Source: CAWEWH01 sp963812775 (GTDB lineage: Bacteria > Pseudomonadota > Alphaproteobacteria > Rhizobiales > Beijerinckiaceae). Taken from it: 64,000 nucleotides of DNA. The notes below the pieces were generated by a model that saw nothing but the letters and a program-made list of their open reading frames with translations, had not been told where the DNA came from and made no database searches. Positions 17,170 to 26,759 of the stretch are shown here, piece by piece (position 1 is the first letter of the stretch; the number at the start of each line of letters is the position of its first letter). The stretch spans positions 387,859 to 451,858 of the forward strand of contig CAWEWH010000008.1 of NCBI GenBank assembly GCA_963812775.1, given 5' to 3'. Made by a program: the position numbers and the translations under genes.

Positions 17170-18362
17170 TCTACTGTCGCCGCTGTGTCATGCCGTCGAC
17201 GCGGCCGGGCCTTCGGCTCGACGCTGAGGGCGTATGCAATGCCTGCCGATGGCACGAGCAGAAGAAGACGGCAATAAATTGGGTAGACCGCCGGCAGGAG
17301 CTGCAACGCATCGCCGACGAAGCAAAGCGCGCCAGCAGCGGCAAATCATGGCATTGCGTCGTCGGGGTGAGTGGCGGCAAGGACAGCACCTGGCAGGCTA
17401 TGTATGTGCGCGACGAGCTCGGTCTCAACCCCTTGCTTGTCCAATTCGCCAGCTCCGACGGAACCGACCTTGGACGTCGCAACCTCGAGAATCTCGTCGA
17501 GCTCGGCTTCACGTTGATCAGCCTACAGCCAAATCCGCGCGTCGCACGCCGGCTCTGCCGCAAGTCGTTCTACAGCTACGGCAACATCGTAAAGTATTCC
17601 GAGCACGCGCTGTTCACGGCGCCTTTCAGGATAGCCATCGACTACGGCATACCGCTGGTCTTCTTCGGCGAGAACCCAGCGCTCGAAGCCGGCGACCGCA
17701 ACACCAACCGGCCCGGTTGGGATGCAACCGGCATCAAGTTCAACAACACGCTTGGCGGGCAGGGCATCGAGATTTGGCTGGGGGACGGCATCGAGGAGAA
17801 CGATCTCTTGCCGTACGTGTTTCCCAGCGACGATGAGATGGCGCGCTGGGGCGGGCGCGGCATTTTCATGGGATATTTCGTCGACTGGGCCGGCTGGGAG
17901 AACGCCGCCTTCGCCATCGCCCGCGGCCTTGAATGCATCGAGGCGGAGCCCCGAGACATCGGCATACCCTATCTGCACAACTCGCTCGATTCCAATCACG
18001 GCGGCATCGTCAATTCCATGATCAAGCATGCCAAGTTTGGCTTCGGCCACACCACGGAATTTGCGAGCTACGATCTGCGCGGCGGCCGAATCACCCGTGC
18101 CGAGGCGATTCGCCTGGTCAGGGAACTCGACGGCCGTTGCCATCCGAGATTCATCCAGGACTATTGCGATTGGATAGAGATTGCGCCCCATGAATTTTGG
18201 GAGGTGGTGGACCGCTTCCGCGGCGACATGTGGCGCCGCGTCGGCAATGGGTGGCACCTGACCGATCCGATCTGGGAGCAGGAACTCGCTGCCGACGGCG
18301 TGGCGCTCGAGACGTTGATCGCGCGGATTGATCCTCGCCGGTCTATAGGGCAGGCGGCATGA
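17166..18362 (+). CDS. N-acetyl sugar amidotransferase (WbpG/PseA/WbuX type)
   Basis: ATP-dependent enzyme that converts an N-acetyl group of a sugar into an acetamidino group using ammonia from a HisH/HisF-like pair. Evidence: two CxxC pairs at residues 4-7 and 24-27 (probable zinc ribbon), the intact PP-loop SGGKDS at 69-74, FFGENPALEAGDRN, and HNSLDSNHGGIVNSMIKH, all characteristic of this family. Length 398 is normal. The glutaminase (about 5.8 kb) and the HisF-like subunit (about 24.5 kb) are in the same transcription unit but not adjacent, which is unusual. In Pseudomonas O5 the WbpG-HisH2-HisF2 set makes acetamidino groups; the corresponding sugar here could be a nonulosonate. Confidence 0.88.
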   Translation: MIYCRRCVMPSTRPGLRLDAEGVCNACRWHEQKKTAINWVDRRQELQRIADEAKRASSGKSWHCVVGVSGGKDSTWQAMYVRDELGLNPLLVQFASSDGTDLGRRNLENLVELGFTLISLQPNPRVARRLCRKSFYSYGNIVKYSEHALFTAPFRIAIDYGIPLVFFGENPALEAGDRNTNRPGWDATGIKFNNTLGGQGIEIWLGDGIEENDLLPYVFPSDDEMARWGGRGIFMGYFVDWAGWENAAFAIARGLECIEAEPRDIGIPYLHNSLDSNHGGIVNSMIKHAKFGFGHTTEFASYDLRGGRITRAEAIRLVRELDGRCHPRFIQDYCDWIEIAPHEFWEVVDRFRGDMWRRVGNGWHLTDPIWEQELAADGVALETLIARIDPRRSIGQAA

Positions 18363-19574
18363 TCGAAGGCTGCCGGCGTTGTCTGTATGCGGCGAAGCAT
18401 CCTCTCGGAATCACCTTCGACGCGGAAGGGATCTGCAGCGGGTGCCGGATCCACGAGGAGAAGGACAGTCTGGATTGGGTGGAGCGCGAGCAGCGCCTCA
18501 AGCGCCTTTTTGCCGGCTACCGCGGCCGAACGCGCGGCCGGCATGACTGCATCGTGCCGATAACGGGAGCGCGCGACTCCTTCTTCATCGTTCACCTGGT
18601 GCGCAAGGTCTATGGACTCAATCCGCTTCTGGTCGCCTACAACCGGCACTACAATTCTCGCGCCGGCATACACAACGTCGCGCGCCTGCGCACCGTCTTC
18701 GGTTGCGATATCGTCACGCTTACTTTGGCGCCCGAACTAGTCAAGCGCGTGATGCGTGCGACGTTGCGCAAGCGAGGCAGCTTCCATTGGCACGTGCTTG
18801 CCGGACATAGTGTCTTTCCGGTTCAAACCGCAGTCCGGCTCAAGATCCCGCTCATTGTTTGGGGAGCGCACCAGGGGCTCGAGCAGGTTGGGATGTTCTC
18901 CCATCTTGACGAGGTCGAGATGACCCGCCGCTATCGCCGCGAGCATGATCTGATGGGTCTTGAGGCGGAAGAGCTGGCCGGCGAAGAAGGATTGGCGGAG
19001 CGAGACGTTAAGTCGTTCGTCTATCCTGCTGACGCCGATTTGGCCGGAACGGGCGTCCGTGGCATCTATCTCGGCAACTACATCCGTTGGGACACCAAGG
19101 CGCAGCATGAAGCCATGCTGCCGCTCTATGACTACTACACGGGCCCTCTGGCGCGCACCTTCGACACCTACAATGACGTCGACGACTTGCACTATGCTGG
19201 CGCCCACGACCTCATCAAAGTCCTTAAGCATGGCTTCGGCAAGGCCACCGACGATGCCTGCCGCGAAATCCGCTATGGCCGGTTGACTCGCGAAGACGGA
19301 ATCCGGCTTGCAGCAAGTTATTCGACGAGTTCGTCCCGGTGATCTCGCCGGGCTGGCTGCTTTCCTGGGAATGGGCGAGGGCGAGATAATCTCCCTCGTT
19401 CAGCCACACCGCGCGGGCGAGCCGCAAAGCCTCCCGTATGTCGGGGGAGCATGCAGCGTCTCGACCCGTACCCGCCTTGCCGTGACATGCGCCTTCCGCA
19501 CCAACGTGCCGGCCGACTTCACCGGTGATCCGCAGGACAGGCAATTGCTGACGCGGGGATATGCCAGAGAATAA
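18359..19574 (+). CDS. Second N-acetyl-sugar-amidotransferase-like protein with degenerate PP-loop, frameshifted
   Basis: Paralogue of the preceding protein with the same layout: CxxC pairs at 5-8 and 26-29 and a PP-loop in exactly the same residue columns (69-74), but reading TGARDS in place of SGGKDS. The Gly and Lys that hold the ATP phosphates are therefore replaced, and the protein may be a non-catalytic partner or bind something else. HAGxHDLIKVLKHGFGK-type C-terminal signature is present (AHDLIKVLKHGFG). The first frame ends at 19342, but the next frame gives GDLAGLAAFLGMGEGE, the expected helical tail, so one extra base near 19320-19340 is likely. The end of the second frame overlaps the next gene. 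Confidence 0.7.
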
Positions 19575-20313
19575 TGCGCGGGTCATCGCGACGATCGAAG
19601 CCAGGATGGCGGCGACGCGCCTCCCGGGGAAGGTGATGCTGCCGCTTGCCGGTGCGCCTATGCTCCAGCGCCTCGTCGAGCGGCTGCGGTTGAGCCGACG
19701 GGTTGACGAAGTCATTGTAGCGACAACGATCAGCCCGCCGGACAGCATCATCGCCGATCTCTGCAGCCGCATCGGCTGCCGTGTCCACCGCGGCTCGGTG
19801 GAGGACGTCACGACGCGACTGCTGGAAGCCGCCAAACGCGCCAACGTCATCGTGCAGATCACCGGCGACTGTCCGCTGGTTGACCCGAAGCATGTCGATA
19901 AGACCGTGCAGCTGATGCTGGAGGAGAACGCCGACTACGCGAGCAATAGCCTGAATGGTTGCACTTTTCCTCTCGGTCTTGACGTGCGCTGCTTCACCAA
20001 GGCGGCCCTGCTGCGCTCCGCGGAGTTGAGCAACGACCCGGTCGACCGCGTTCATGGAAGCTATTTCATACACCGCCATCCGGAGCTGTTCCGGCTCGTT
20101 GGCTGGGTGGCGCCGGAAGAGTTCCATTGGCCGGAACTGCGGCTGACCGTCGACGAACCAGCCGACTACGAGCTCGTACGGCGCATCTTTGAATCATTGC
20201 ACCCGTCGCGCCCCGACTTTGGCGCGTATGATGTGATCAAGCTGCTGCGAGGCAAGCCTGACTGGGCGAACCTCAACCTCGCTGTGCGCCAAAAGGCGCC
20301 GGCTGAGCGATGA
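19561..20313 (+). CDS. SpsF-like cytidylyltransferase (copy 2)
   Basis: Shows the SpsF signature IEARMAATRLPGKVMLPL at the N-terminus and VQITGDCPLVDPKHVD, closer to the textbook family than copy 1. The fold is a small nucleotidyltransferase (250 residues) that activates a sugar with CTP or similar. It follows directly on the degenerate amidotransferase and precedes a methyltransferase and a Gfo/Idh oxidoreductase, which suggests a second activated-sugar branch. The ATG start is used; its first 14 bases overlap the presumed tail of the upstream gene. Confidence 0.82.
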   Translation: MPENNARVIATIEARMAATRLPGKVMLPLAGAPMLQRLVERLRLSRRVDEVIVATTISPPDSIIADLCSRIGCRVHRGSVEDVTTRLLEAAKRANVIVQITGDCPLVDPKHVDKTVQLMLEENADYASNSLNGCTFPLGLDVRCFTKAALLRSAELSNDPVDRVHGSYFIHRHPELFRLVGWVAPEEFHWPELRLTVDEPADYELVRRIFESLHPSRPDFGAYDVIKLLRGKPDWANLNLAVRQKAPAER

Positions 20314-20323
20314 TCGAATCCCG

Positions 20324-21350
20324 ATGCTGACCACCTACTCGAAACCACCGACGGACGTGGCAATTCACACGGCGCGGCTTATCGGCGACAATGCTGAGTT
20401 GCTGAAAATCCAGACGCGCATAGCGCGCGCCTTGAGCGGACGGCCCGAGCGCGACTGTTGCGTCCTGTGCAGCGAAGCGATCGCGTCGGCTCCCCGATTT
20501 TCACACAGACAGGTCCCCTATCGCGTGTGCCAGACGTGCGGGCATCTGCAATGCGCCCTGTTGGCGCCGGCCGGCTATCCATACGAAGAGCAAGATTTTT
20601 CCAGCATCTACAGACCGCTCGACCAGGCGGCCTTCGCGGACCGCACCGCGCGGATCCATACGCCCAAGCTGCAGTGGGCGCTGCAGGCGGGGCTCGCTGC
20701 GGGCCTAGGCGATCTTGGCAGACGGCACTGGATCGAGCTGGGAAGCGGTGCTGGCAACTTCATTGACGCGTTGCGGAAGGCGGGGGTCGACCAGGCGCTC
20801 GGACTAGAAGCAGAACCGCGAACTCGTGGAGCAGGCCGTCCTGCGGCTTGGCGCGCCGCTCGTCAAAGCGTTCGAGGGGTCACTCGCTGAGGCCATGGCG
20901 ACACATCCCGCTGACGTTTACGCAGCATGGTTCGTGCTGGAACATTGCTTCGACCTTCCAGCGTTGCTTGCTGCCTTGCGTCAGCGCCCAAGTGGCACTC
21001 TGTTCGTCTTTTCGGTGCCGACGCTCGGATTGGCTAGCCTTCTGGAATTTGCCTTCCCAGGCCACTATGCGCGCAGCCTCGACAGCGTGCTGCACCTTCA
21101 GCTCTTCACCGACCGTTCGATTCGCTACGCTATGGACATGGCCGGTTACGACATCGCCGCCGAATGGATATTCGGTCAGGACGCCGACGATCTTTATCGC
21201 GCCGTCACGGTTCAGATGGCTCAGCTTGATCCCTTTGCGGCACTACGCACGGACGTCGGTCGCCTACTCGCGGCCGTCCCTGCCATCCAGGAGGCTGTCG
21301 ATCGTTCCCGCCTTGCCGATTCACGCCACGTCATGGCCGTTCGCCGATGA
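20324..21350 (+). CDS. SAM methyltransferase with N-terminal zinc ribbon, frameshifted
   Basis: Residues 44-78 contain CCVLC and VCQTC, two Cys pairs like the zinc-binding head of sugar C-methyltransferases (NDP-hexose C-methyltransferase family). The SAM motif I is WIELGSGAGNFIDALR, followed in the next frame by DVYAAWFVLEHCFDLP (motif IV region) and a C-terminal Rossmann-like half. The first frame reads LGLEA and loses similarity; dropping the G at 20813 gives LGLEANRELVEQAV and restores a protein of about 341 residues. ATGA overlap with the oxidoreductase gene. Substrate is probably a nucleotide-activated keto sugar (inference from family). Confidence 0.75.
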
Positions 21351-22273
21351 GCAGAGAATTGCGTGCTGCCGTCGTCGGCGCCGGAAGGATCGGCGCGCGG
21401 CTCGATAGACCCGGAGATGTCGATCCGCTCACGCATGCCGGTGGCTACGTTGCGGCGGGCTTCACCCTCGCAGCCCTGGTCGATGTCGATGCCTCGGCGC
21501 GCAGTGACGCCAAGCGGTGGCGTTGTGCGGTCTATGATGATTTCGACGAGATGATGCGGGCCGAGTCGCCTGAAGTTTTGAGCTTCGCGGTGCCGGCGAG
21601 CGCTCGTCCCGCGCTGATGCGCCGGGCTTTGAACTATCGCCTTCGCGCCCTCGTGGCCGAGAAGCCCCTGGCGCCGACGCTGCAGGAAGCGCGCGACATC
21701 GCGCGCCACTGCGAGCGGGCCGGCGTTCCAGTGCTGGTGAACTACTCGCGGCGCTTCGTGCCGCTGTGGCAGACCTTGCGGGGAACGACGGCGATGGCCG
21801 CGACGGTCCGCTACGCCAAAGGCCTCTTGCACAACGGCACGCATGCCCTCGATCTTTGCCATATGCTGTTCGGTCAATGCCTCGCGGCGCAATCTCTCGA
21901 GTGCAAGCAAGACCATTGGCCCGAGGATCCGACTGTCTCTGCCTTCTTGTCATTCGAACGCTGTCCGGCGGTGTTCTTTCAAGCCATGGACGAGCGCTGC
22001 TTTACGCTGTTCGAGGTCGACATCGTCGCGCCGACGTGGCGTATCGTTGTCGATGGCGACGGCCGCCGCGTCAGGCGCTACGAATTGCGAGACAACGCGG
22101 GCATCCCGCCTGGCCGGCGTCTCGTTGAAGTGAGGGTCGAGGACACCGGAGCCGGTTCGGCGATGCTGAATCTGATGCAGCACGTGAGACAGGTCATCGA
22201 CGGCGCCCCTCCCGAGTGCTCCACGCAAGATGCCATCGCTGCCCAACAGCTCGCCGAACGGATCGTCGCATGA
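21347..22273 (+). CDS. Gfo/Idh/MocA-family NAD(P)-dependent oxidoreductase
   Basis: N-terminal Rossmann fold with AVVGAGRIGARLD, followed by the family's EKPLAPT motif containing the catalytic-site Lys, and NYSRRF. The C-terminal domain is the usual open beta-sheet. At 308 residues it is slightly shorter than typical members (about 330-380). In nonulosonate and amino-sugar clusters such enzymes oxidise or reduce the nucleotide sugar before an aminotransferase acts; a DegT aminotransferase lies two genes downstream. Joined to both neighbours by ATGA overlaps. Confidence 0.82.
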   Translation: MSRELRAAVVGAGRIGARLDRPGDVDPLTHAGGYVAAGFTLAALVDVDASARSDAKRWRCAVYDDFDEMMRAESPEVLSFAVPASARPALMRRALNYRLRALVAEKPLAPTLQEARDIARHCERAGVPVLVNYSRRFVPLWQTLRGTTAMAATVRYAKGLLHNGTHALDLCHMLFGQCLAAQSLECKQDHWPEDPTVSAFLSFERCPAVFFQAMDERCFTLFEVDIVAPTWRIVVDGDGRRVRRYELRDNAGIPPGRRLVEVRVEDTGAGSAMLNLMQHVRQVIDGAPPECSTQDAIAAQQLAERIVA

Positions 22274-23166
22274 GGGAAACGACGGCACGCGCATGGCGCG
22301 CCTTGCTCGCCGACTACCGAAACGTATGCGTCTATACCGCCGACCCCGGCGGTCACGCGATGGTGCGTGAGCTTGTGCCGTTGCTTCGCGACATGGACCG
22401 ACTTGGTGAGTGGTTCGCGGAAGGATGGTCGGCGGGCCAATTACCCCAATGCCGGTCGGGCGCGGAAGTTCCAGCCGCGCTGGCGACCGACGACGCGCTC
22501 TTGCTGGGCTCGCAGGTCAACTACGAGCGCACGCATGCCATACTCCGTGACTGCCAAGCACTGGGTGTGACGACGATTTTCCTTTTCGATCACTGGAAGA
22601 ACTATTCCAAGCATTTCGGTGCTGGGCCGTTGCCGGATGTCGTTGTCGTGCCCGACGACGACGCCAGGACCGAGCTGATAGCCGAGTATGGAGGGACAGT
22701 CGCTAGGCGCGTTCGCATTCTGCCTCACCTTGCCATCGAAGCGTCGGTAGATCGGATCAGATCGCTCAATATTCCGGTCGAATCGGGGACGGTCGCGATG
22801 CTGCTTGACCCGACAGAAGCCGCAGACAACCTCGGCTATGACTGGCGTCGCGAACTTCACGCCGCCGCCGACCAGGCCGCGGCGAGCGCGTTCGCCCGTC
22901 TTTTGGTGAAGCCGCATCCCCGACAGGATCCGGCCGTCGTGCAGCGGGAGTTGACGTTGCTTGCCGGAAACGGCGTCGCCACGGTTTTGTATGGGGGCGA
23001 GACTGAGCGTCTGATCGCGGTCGCCCAGGAGGTTTGGGGTATGACAACCGTTGCCCTCAATATTGCGCTCGGCGCCGGAAAGCGCATCCGTAGCTTCCAG
23101 ATCGGCCGGAACGCGGCGGGCGTGCGCGCCTCGAACCGCCAGATCGAACCTTATGTCGTCAGCTAG
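22270..23166 (+). CDS. Conserved-looking protein of unknown function, possible GT-B-like domain
   Basis: I do not recognise a family. The 298-residue sequence has a GT-B-like rhythm: CVYTADPGGHAMVRELVPLL at the start, TIFLFDHWKNYSKHF, then DVVVVPDDDARTELIAEYGG followed by VARRVRILPHLAIE, a pattern seen where UDP-sugar-binding proteins name the address of a second domain (compare the VPDEFAKE type stretches of glycosyltransferases and epimerases). LVKPHPRQDP recalls capsule-synthesis transferases. The ATG that overlaps the upstream stop was chosen. Its place between an oxidoreductase and an aminotransferase suggests a role in the same glycan. Confidence 0.5.
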   Translation: MRETTARAWRALLADYRNVCVYTADPGGHAMVRELVPLLRDMDRLGEWFAEGWSAGQLPQCRSGAEVPAALATDDALLLGSQVNYERTHAILRDCQALGVTTIFLFDHWKNYSKHFGAGPLPDVVVVPDDDARTELIAEYGGTVARRVRILPHLAIEASVDRIRSLNIPVESGTVAMLLDPTEAADNLGYDWRRELHAAADQAAASAFARLLVKPHPRQDPAVVQRELTLLAGNGVATVLYGGETERLIAVAQEVWGMTTVALNIALGAGKRIRSFQIGRNAAGVRASNRQIEPYVVS

Positions 23167-23175
23167 CGGGCAGTC

Positions 23176-24459
23176 ATGATGACCAAGCGTCTCGCAATTC
23201 AAGGTGGTTCCGCGGCTGTGCGCCGGCCGTTGCAGCCATTTACAGGTATTGGCGCCCACGAGCGCGCAGCGGTGCTGCGTTTCCTGGATGGCGGTGCGCC
23301 GCTCTCCGGCTTTCATGGCAGCCCGCGGCCGACGTTCTTCGGAGGGGCTGAGGTGCGCGCGTTTGAGAGCGCATGGTCGGCCCGCTTCGGGGTCGCTCAT
23401 GCGGTCGCAGTCAATTCGGCAACGTCTGGCCTCATCGCCGCCATGGGGGCGATCGGCATTGGCCCGGGCGACGAGGTCATTACCTCGCCTTACACGATGA
23501 GTGCCAGCGCCGTTGCACCTCTTTTCTACGGCGGCATCCCCGCCTTCGCTGACATCGAGCCAAATTATTTCTGCCTCGATGTTCAGGCGGTCGAGCGGGC
23601 TATCACGGCGAGGACCCGCGCCATCCTCGCGGTCAACATCTTCGGTCATCCATCTGAGCTTGCACGGCTGCGCGCGCTTGCGGATGCCAACGGTCTTTAC
23701 CTCGTCGAGGATAACGCACAGGCCGTGCTCGCCGAGGAAGACGGCCGTCTTGCCGGCACGGTAGGCCACGTCGGCATCTACAGCCTCAACATCCACAAGC
23801 ATATCCAAACCGGCGAAGGCGGCGTCTGCGTCACGGCAGACCCAGAACTCGCGAAGCGGCTGCAGCTCATCCGCAATCACGGCGAAAATGTCGTTGATTG
23901 GCTCGACGTTCAGGACCTCACAAACCTAGTCGGCTTCAACATCCGAATGACGGAGATGTCGGCCGCGGTCGGTCGGGCGCAGCTCGAGCGCGTGGATGAA
24001 CTCGTCGACCGCGCAGAAAGCATCGCGCGGCGCCTGACTGCGGGTACATCGGATCTCGTCGGGTTCACGCCGCCGGCAGTGCGCAGCGGCTGTCGCCACA
24101 ACTACTTCATGTGGAGCTGCAAGGTCGATCCGGTGGCCCTCGGCACGACGCGCGCAGCTTTCGCAGCCGCTCTGACCGCCGAGGGCGTGCCGAATGCCGA
24201 AGGATATGTCCGCCCCGTCTATCAACTACCTTTGTTCCAGCGGCGCATCGCCATCGGACGAGAGGGCTTCCCCTTCACCCAAAGCAACCGCTCCTACCCA
24301 AAGGGCCTGTGTCCCGTCGTCGAGGCTATGCACGAGACGCATGTGTTGCAGTTTCAACCCGTGTCATGGGACGCGGATGACGAGCAGGTAGACATGCTCA
24401 TCGAGGCGATCCGCAAGGTGCACCGGGCGGCGGGACATTTGAGCCGGGCGGCGGAGTAG
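23176..24459 (+). CDS. DegT/DnrJ/EryC1 family PLP-dependent sugar aminotransferase (copy 1)
   Basis: Type I fold PLP aminotransferase acting on keto sugars. Visible: SATSGLIAAMGAIG (phosphate-binding region), IFGHPSE, VEDNAQA with the Asp that holds the pyridine nitrogen, and the Schiff-base Lys in NIHKHIQTGEGG. Length 427 is at the upper end for the family. ATG at 23176 or the directly following ATG could be the start. The neighbours Gfo/Idh oxidoreductase and HisF-like protein suggest an amino sugar that is later amidinated. A 23-bp gap follows. Confidence 0.9.
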   Translation: MMTKRLAIQGGSAAVRRPLQPFTGIGAHERAAVLRFLDGGAPLSGFHGSPRPTFFGGAEVRAFESAWSARFGVAHAVAVNSATSGLIAAMGAIGIGPGDEVITSPYTMSASAVAPLFYGGIPAFADIEPNYFCLDVQAVERAITARTRAILAVNIFGHPSELARLRALADANGLYLVEDNAQAVLAEEDGRLAGTVGHVGIYSLNIHKHIQTGEGGVCVTADPELAKRLQLIRNHGENVVDWLDVQDLTNLVGFNIRMTEMSAAVGRAQLERVDELVDRAESIARRLTAGTSDLVGFTPPAVRSGCRHNYFMWSCKVDPVALGTTRAAFAAALTAEGVPNAEGYVRPVYQLPLFQRRIAIGREGFPFTQSNRSYPKGLCPVVEAMHETHVLQFQPVSWDADDEQVDMLIEAIRKVHRAAGHLSRAAE

Positions 24460-24482
24460 GGCGAACATGCGCCTTCCTGCGG

Positions 24483-25290
24483 ATGAGACACGTGCGCTAC
24501 CATAGAGTGATACCGGTGCTGCTGTTCGATGATGGCTCGATTTATCGCAGTCAGCAATTCGCGCGGCACTATCGCATCGGCGATCCGCTCACGCAGCTCG
24601 AACGTTACAAGGCGTGGGATGTGGACGAGATCGTCTATCTCGACATGAACAAGACCGCGGGCGGCAAGTCGCTTATCGAGTTTCTCCCGGCCATCGCCAG
24701 GAATTGTTTTGCGCCGCTCGCCGTTGGCGGTGGTATACGCAATCTCGAAGACATTCACGTGCGCCTGGAAGGAGGTGCAGACCGCGTGGTCGTGAACTCG
24801 GCAGCTGTGCGAGATCCGGGTTTTGTCAGCGCAGCAGCGCGCCGCTATGGCGAGCAGGCCATTATCGTTTCCATCGATGCTCGGCGGCGGCCGGACGGAA
24901 TCCATGAAGTCGTCATTGACAGCGGCCGCACGCCGATCGGAGTTGAAGCAAGTGCCTGGGCGGTCGAAATCGCGTCACGGGGCGCAGGTGAGATTTTTCA
25001 TCAACTCCATCGACCGCGACGGCATGGGAACCGGCTATGACCTCGATTTGGTCCGCGGCCTCGCCGCGCGTGTGTCGATACCGGTCATTGCTTGCGGCGG
25101 CGTGGGCACGTTTGAGCATTTCGCTCCAGCGATCGTCGATGCTGGCGCCGCATCGGCCGCGGCCGCCAACATCTTCTGCTTCACGGAGCTGAGCTATCTC
25201 ACGGCGAAGCAGGCGCTTTGGTCCGCTGGCGTCCCCGTGCGCTGCAGCAGCGTTCCTGAACGTAAGATGCGCCCGGCGCGCAGTGGCTGA
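24483..25290 (+). CDS. HisF-like subunit of the sugar-amidation system (WbuZ type), frameshifted
   Basis: TIM-barrel homologue of imidazole glycerol phosphate synthase HisF: RVIPVLLFDDGS at the N-terminus, PLAVGGGIRNLED, SIDARRR and, in the second frame, DRDGMGTGYD and IACGGVGT. The first catalytic Asp of true HisF (in the CLDV segment) is replaced by Leu in VLLF, as in the amidation-dedicated homologues, while the second (SIDAR) is kept; this fits ammonia channelling without histidine synthesis. Frame break: GAGEIF changes frame inside the T5 run at 24994-24998; removing one T gives GAGEIFINSIDRDGMG. Repaired length about 268 residues. Confidence 0.85.
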
Positions 25291-25297
25291 CCGGGCT

Positions 25298-25862
25298 ATG
25301 GCACGAAGCGGGGTACTTGCAGCGGATCGTCTGGAGTTGCGCTCCTTCGATGAGTCGTTGCTAACCGATCGGTATGTGTCTTGGCTAAATGACGAGGGCA
25401 CGGTGCGCTACAGCCAGCAGCGGCATCGCGCCCACACATTGGCATCATGTCGTGCGTATGCACTATCGTTCAATGATAGCCCTCATTTCTTCTGGGCCAT
25501 CCGCACTTACGATCCCGTCAGTCACGTGGGCAATCTCACGGCAACGGTCGATCCGATCAATCGCGTTGCTGACCTAGCGATTCTCATCGGCGATCCTGCA
25601 GCTCGCGGGAAAGGCTATGGATTGGAGGCGTGGCGGCGAGCCTGTCGCTTTCTGCTTGCGGAGGCCGCGCATGCGTAAGGTGACGGCAGGGACGATGGTC
25701 GTGAACGAGCCCGATGCTACGCATTATGCGCGCCTGCGACATGCGCGAGGAGGGGCGCCGCGTTCGACATTTGCTATTCGAAGGACGAGAAGTCGATGTC
25801 GTCCTGTCGGCGCTCTTCGCCGAGACGTCCTCCACCTCGGAACGAGGCCAACGACAGCATGA
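25298..25862 (+). CDS. GNAT-family N-acetyltransferase, with two frame breaks
   Basis: Acetyl-CoA-dependent acetyltransferase of the RimJ/FdtC-like type. Signs: LELRSFDESLLTDRYVSWLND, AILIGDPAARGKGYG (the R/Q-x-x-G-x-G/A acetyl-CoA loop) and, in the next two frames, MRKVTAGTMVVNEP and MLRIMRACDMREEG, the standard C-terminal strand-helix of the fold. The frame shifts once near 25669 and again in the CCC near 25708-25710, each time by one extra base, so the intact protein would have about 180 residues and end near the rmlA start. The neighbourhood (rmlA, fdtA, DegT) suggests acylation of a 3-amino sugar (inference). The end is uncertain. Confidence 0.6.
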
Positions 25863-26744
25863 CCCGCGCCCGACGCGGCATCGTTCTGGCCGGCGGCAGC
25901 GGCACGCGGTTGGCGCCGAGCACGACGGCGTTCAGCAAGCAGCTCCTGCCGATCTACGACAAGCCGATGATCTACTATCCGGTATCGGTGCTGATGCTTG
26001 CGGATATCCGCGAGATCCTGCTCATCTCGACGCCGCGCGATCTGCCGCTCTATCGCGAGCTGCTCGGCGATGGCGCGCGAGTTCGGCGTCGAGTTCCGCT
26101 ACGCCGAGCAGCGCGCGCCCAACGGCTTGGCGGAGGCCTTCATCATCGGCGCCGATTTCGTGGCGGGGTACCCCTCGGCGCTGGTATTGGGCGACAACGT
26201 TTTCTTCGGCCAGGGATTCGCCGACTACCTGGACAATGCCCAACGTCGCCGCGACGGCGCCACGGTTTTCAGTTACCCCGTGCACGACCCCTCACGCTTC
26301 GGGATCGTCGAATTCAATGCGTCCGGGCTCGCCCTCTCCATCGAGGAGAAGCCCGCCCAGCCGCGCAGCAACCAAGCGGTGACCGGTCTCTACTTTTACG
26401 ATGAGCAGGTGGTCGATATCGCCCGCAGCATCAAGCCTTCGGCACGCGGCGAGCTGGAAGTCACCGACATCAACCTTCACTACCTCCAGCGTGGACAGTT
26501 GCATGTCGAGCAGCTGGGCCGCGGTTTCGCCTGGCTGGACACCGGGACGTTTGCGGCCTTGCTCGACGCCGCCAACTTCGTGGCGACCCTGCAGCGTCGC
26601 CAGGGACTGCAGATTGCCTGCCTCGAGGAGATCGCCTTTCGCAAGGGATGGTTGTCGGCGGACGATCTTGCGCGGCGGGCGGCGTTGCTGCGCAACAGCG
26701 ACTATGGTTCCTACCTCCAGCAGTTGGCGATCAACGGTTACTGA
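25859..26744 (+). CDS. rmlA: Glucose-1-phosphate thymidylyltransferase, frameshifted
   Basis: Makes dTDP-glucose from dTTP and glucose 1-phosphate. The N-terminal signature LAGGSGTRLAPSTTAFSKQ followed by LLPIYDKPMIYYPVS is near-perfect; the second frame contains FGVEFRYAEQRAPNGLAEA, LVLGDNVFFGQGF, GIVEF, EEKP, GLYFYD, EVTDIN and WLDTGT. The frame changes around 26075-26077 in a GCGCGC stretch (one extra base), and the repaired 294 residues match the family's usual 290. dTDP-glucose 4,6-dehydratase (rmlB) is not in the window, so it must be elsewhere. Together with fdtA downstream it points to dTDP-Fuc3N or dTDP-Qui3N. Confidence 0.93.
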
Positions 26745-26759
26745 ATCGAACCGCCGGAG

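Noticed and set aside
22441..23880. 479-codon minus-strand frame opposite the DegT aminotransferase
   Set aside because: Shadow frame with no domain; the plus strand is a complete DegT protein.
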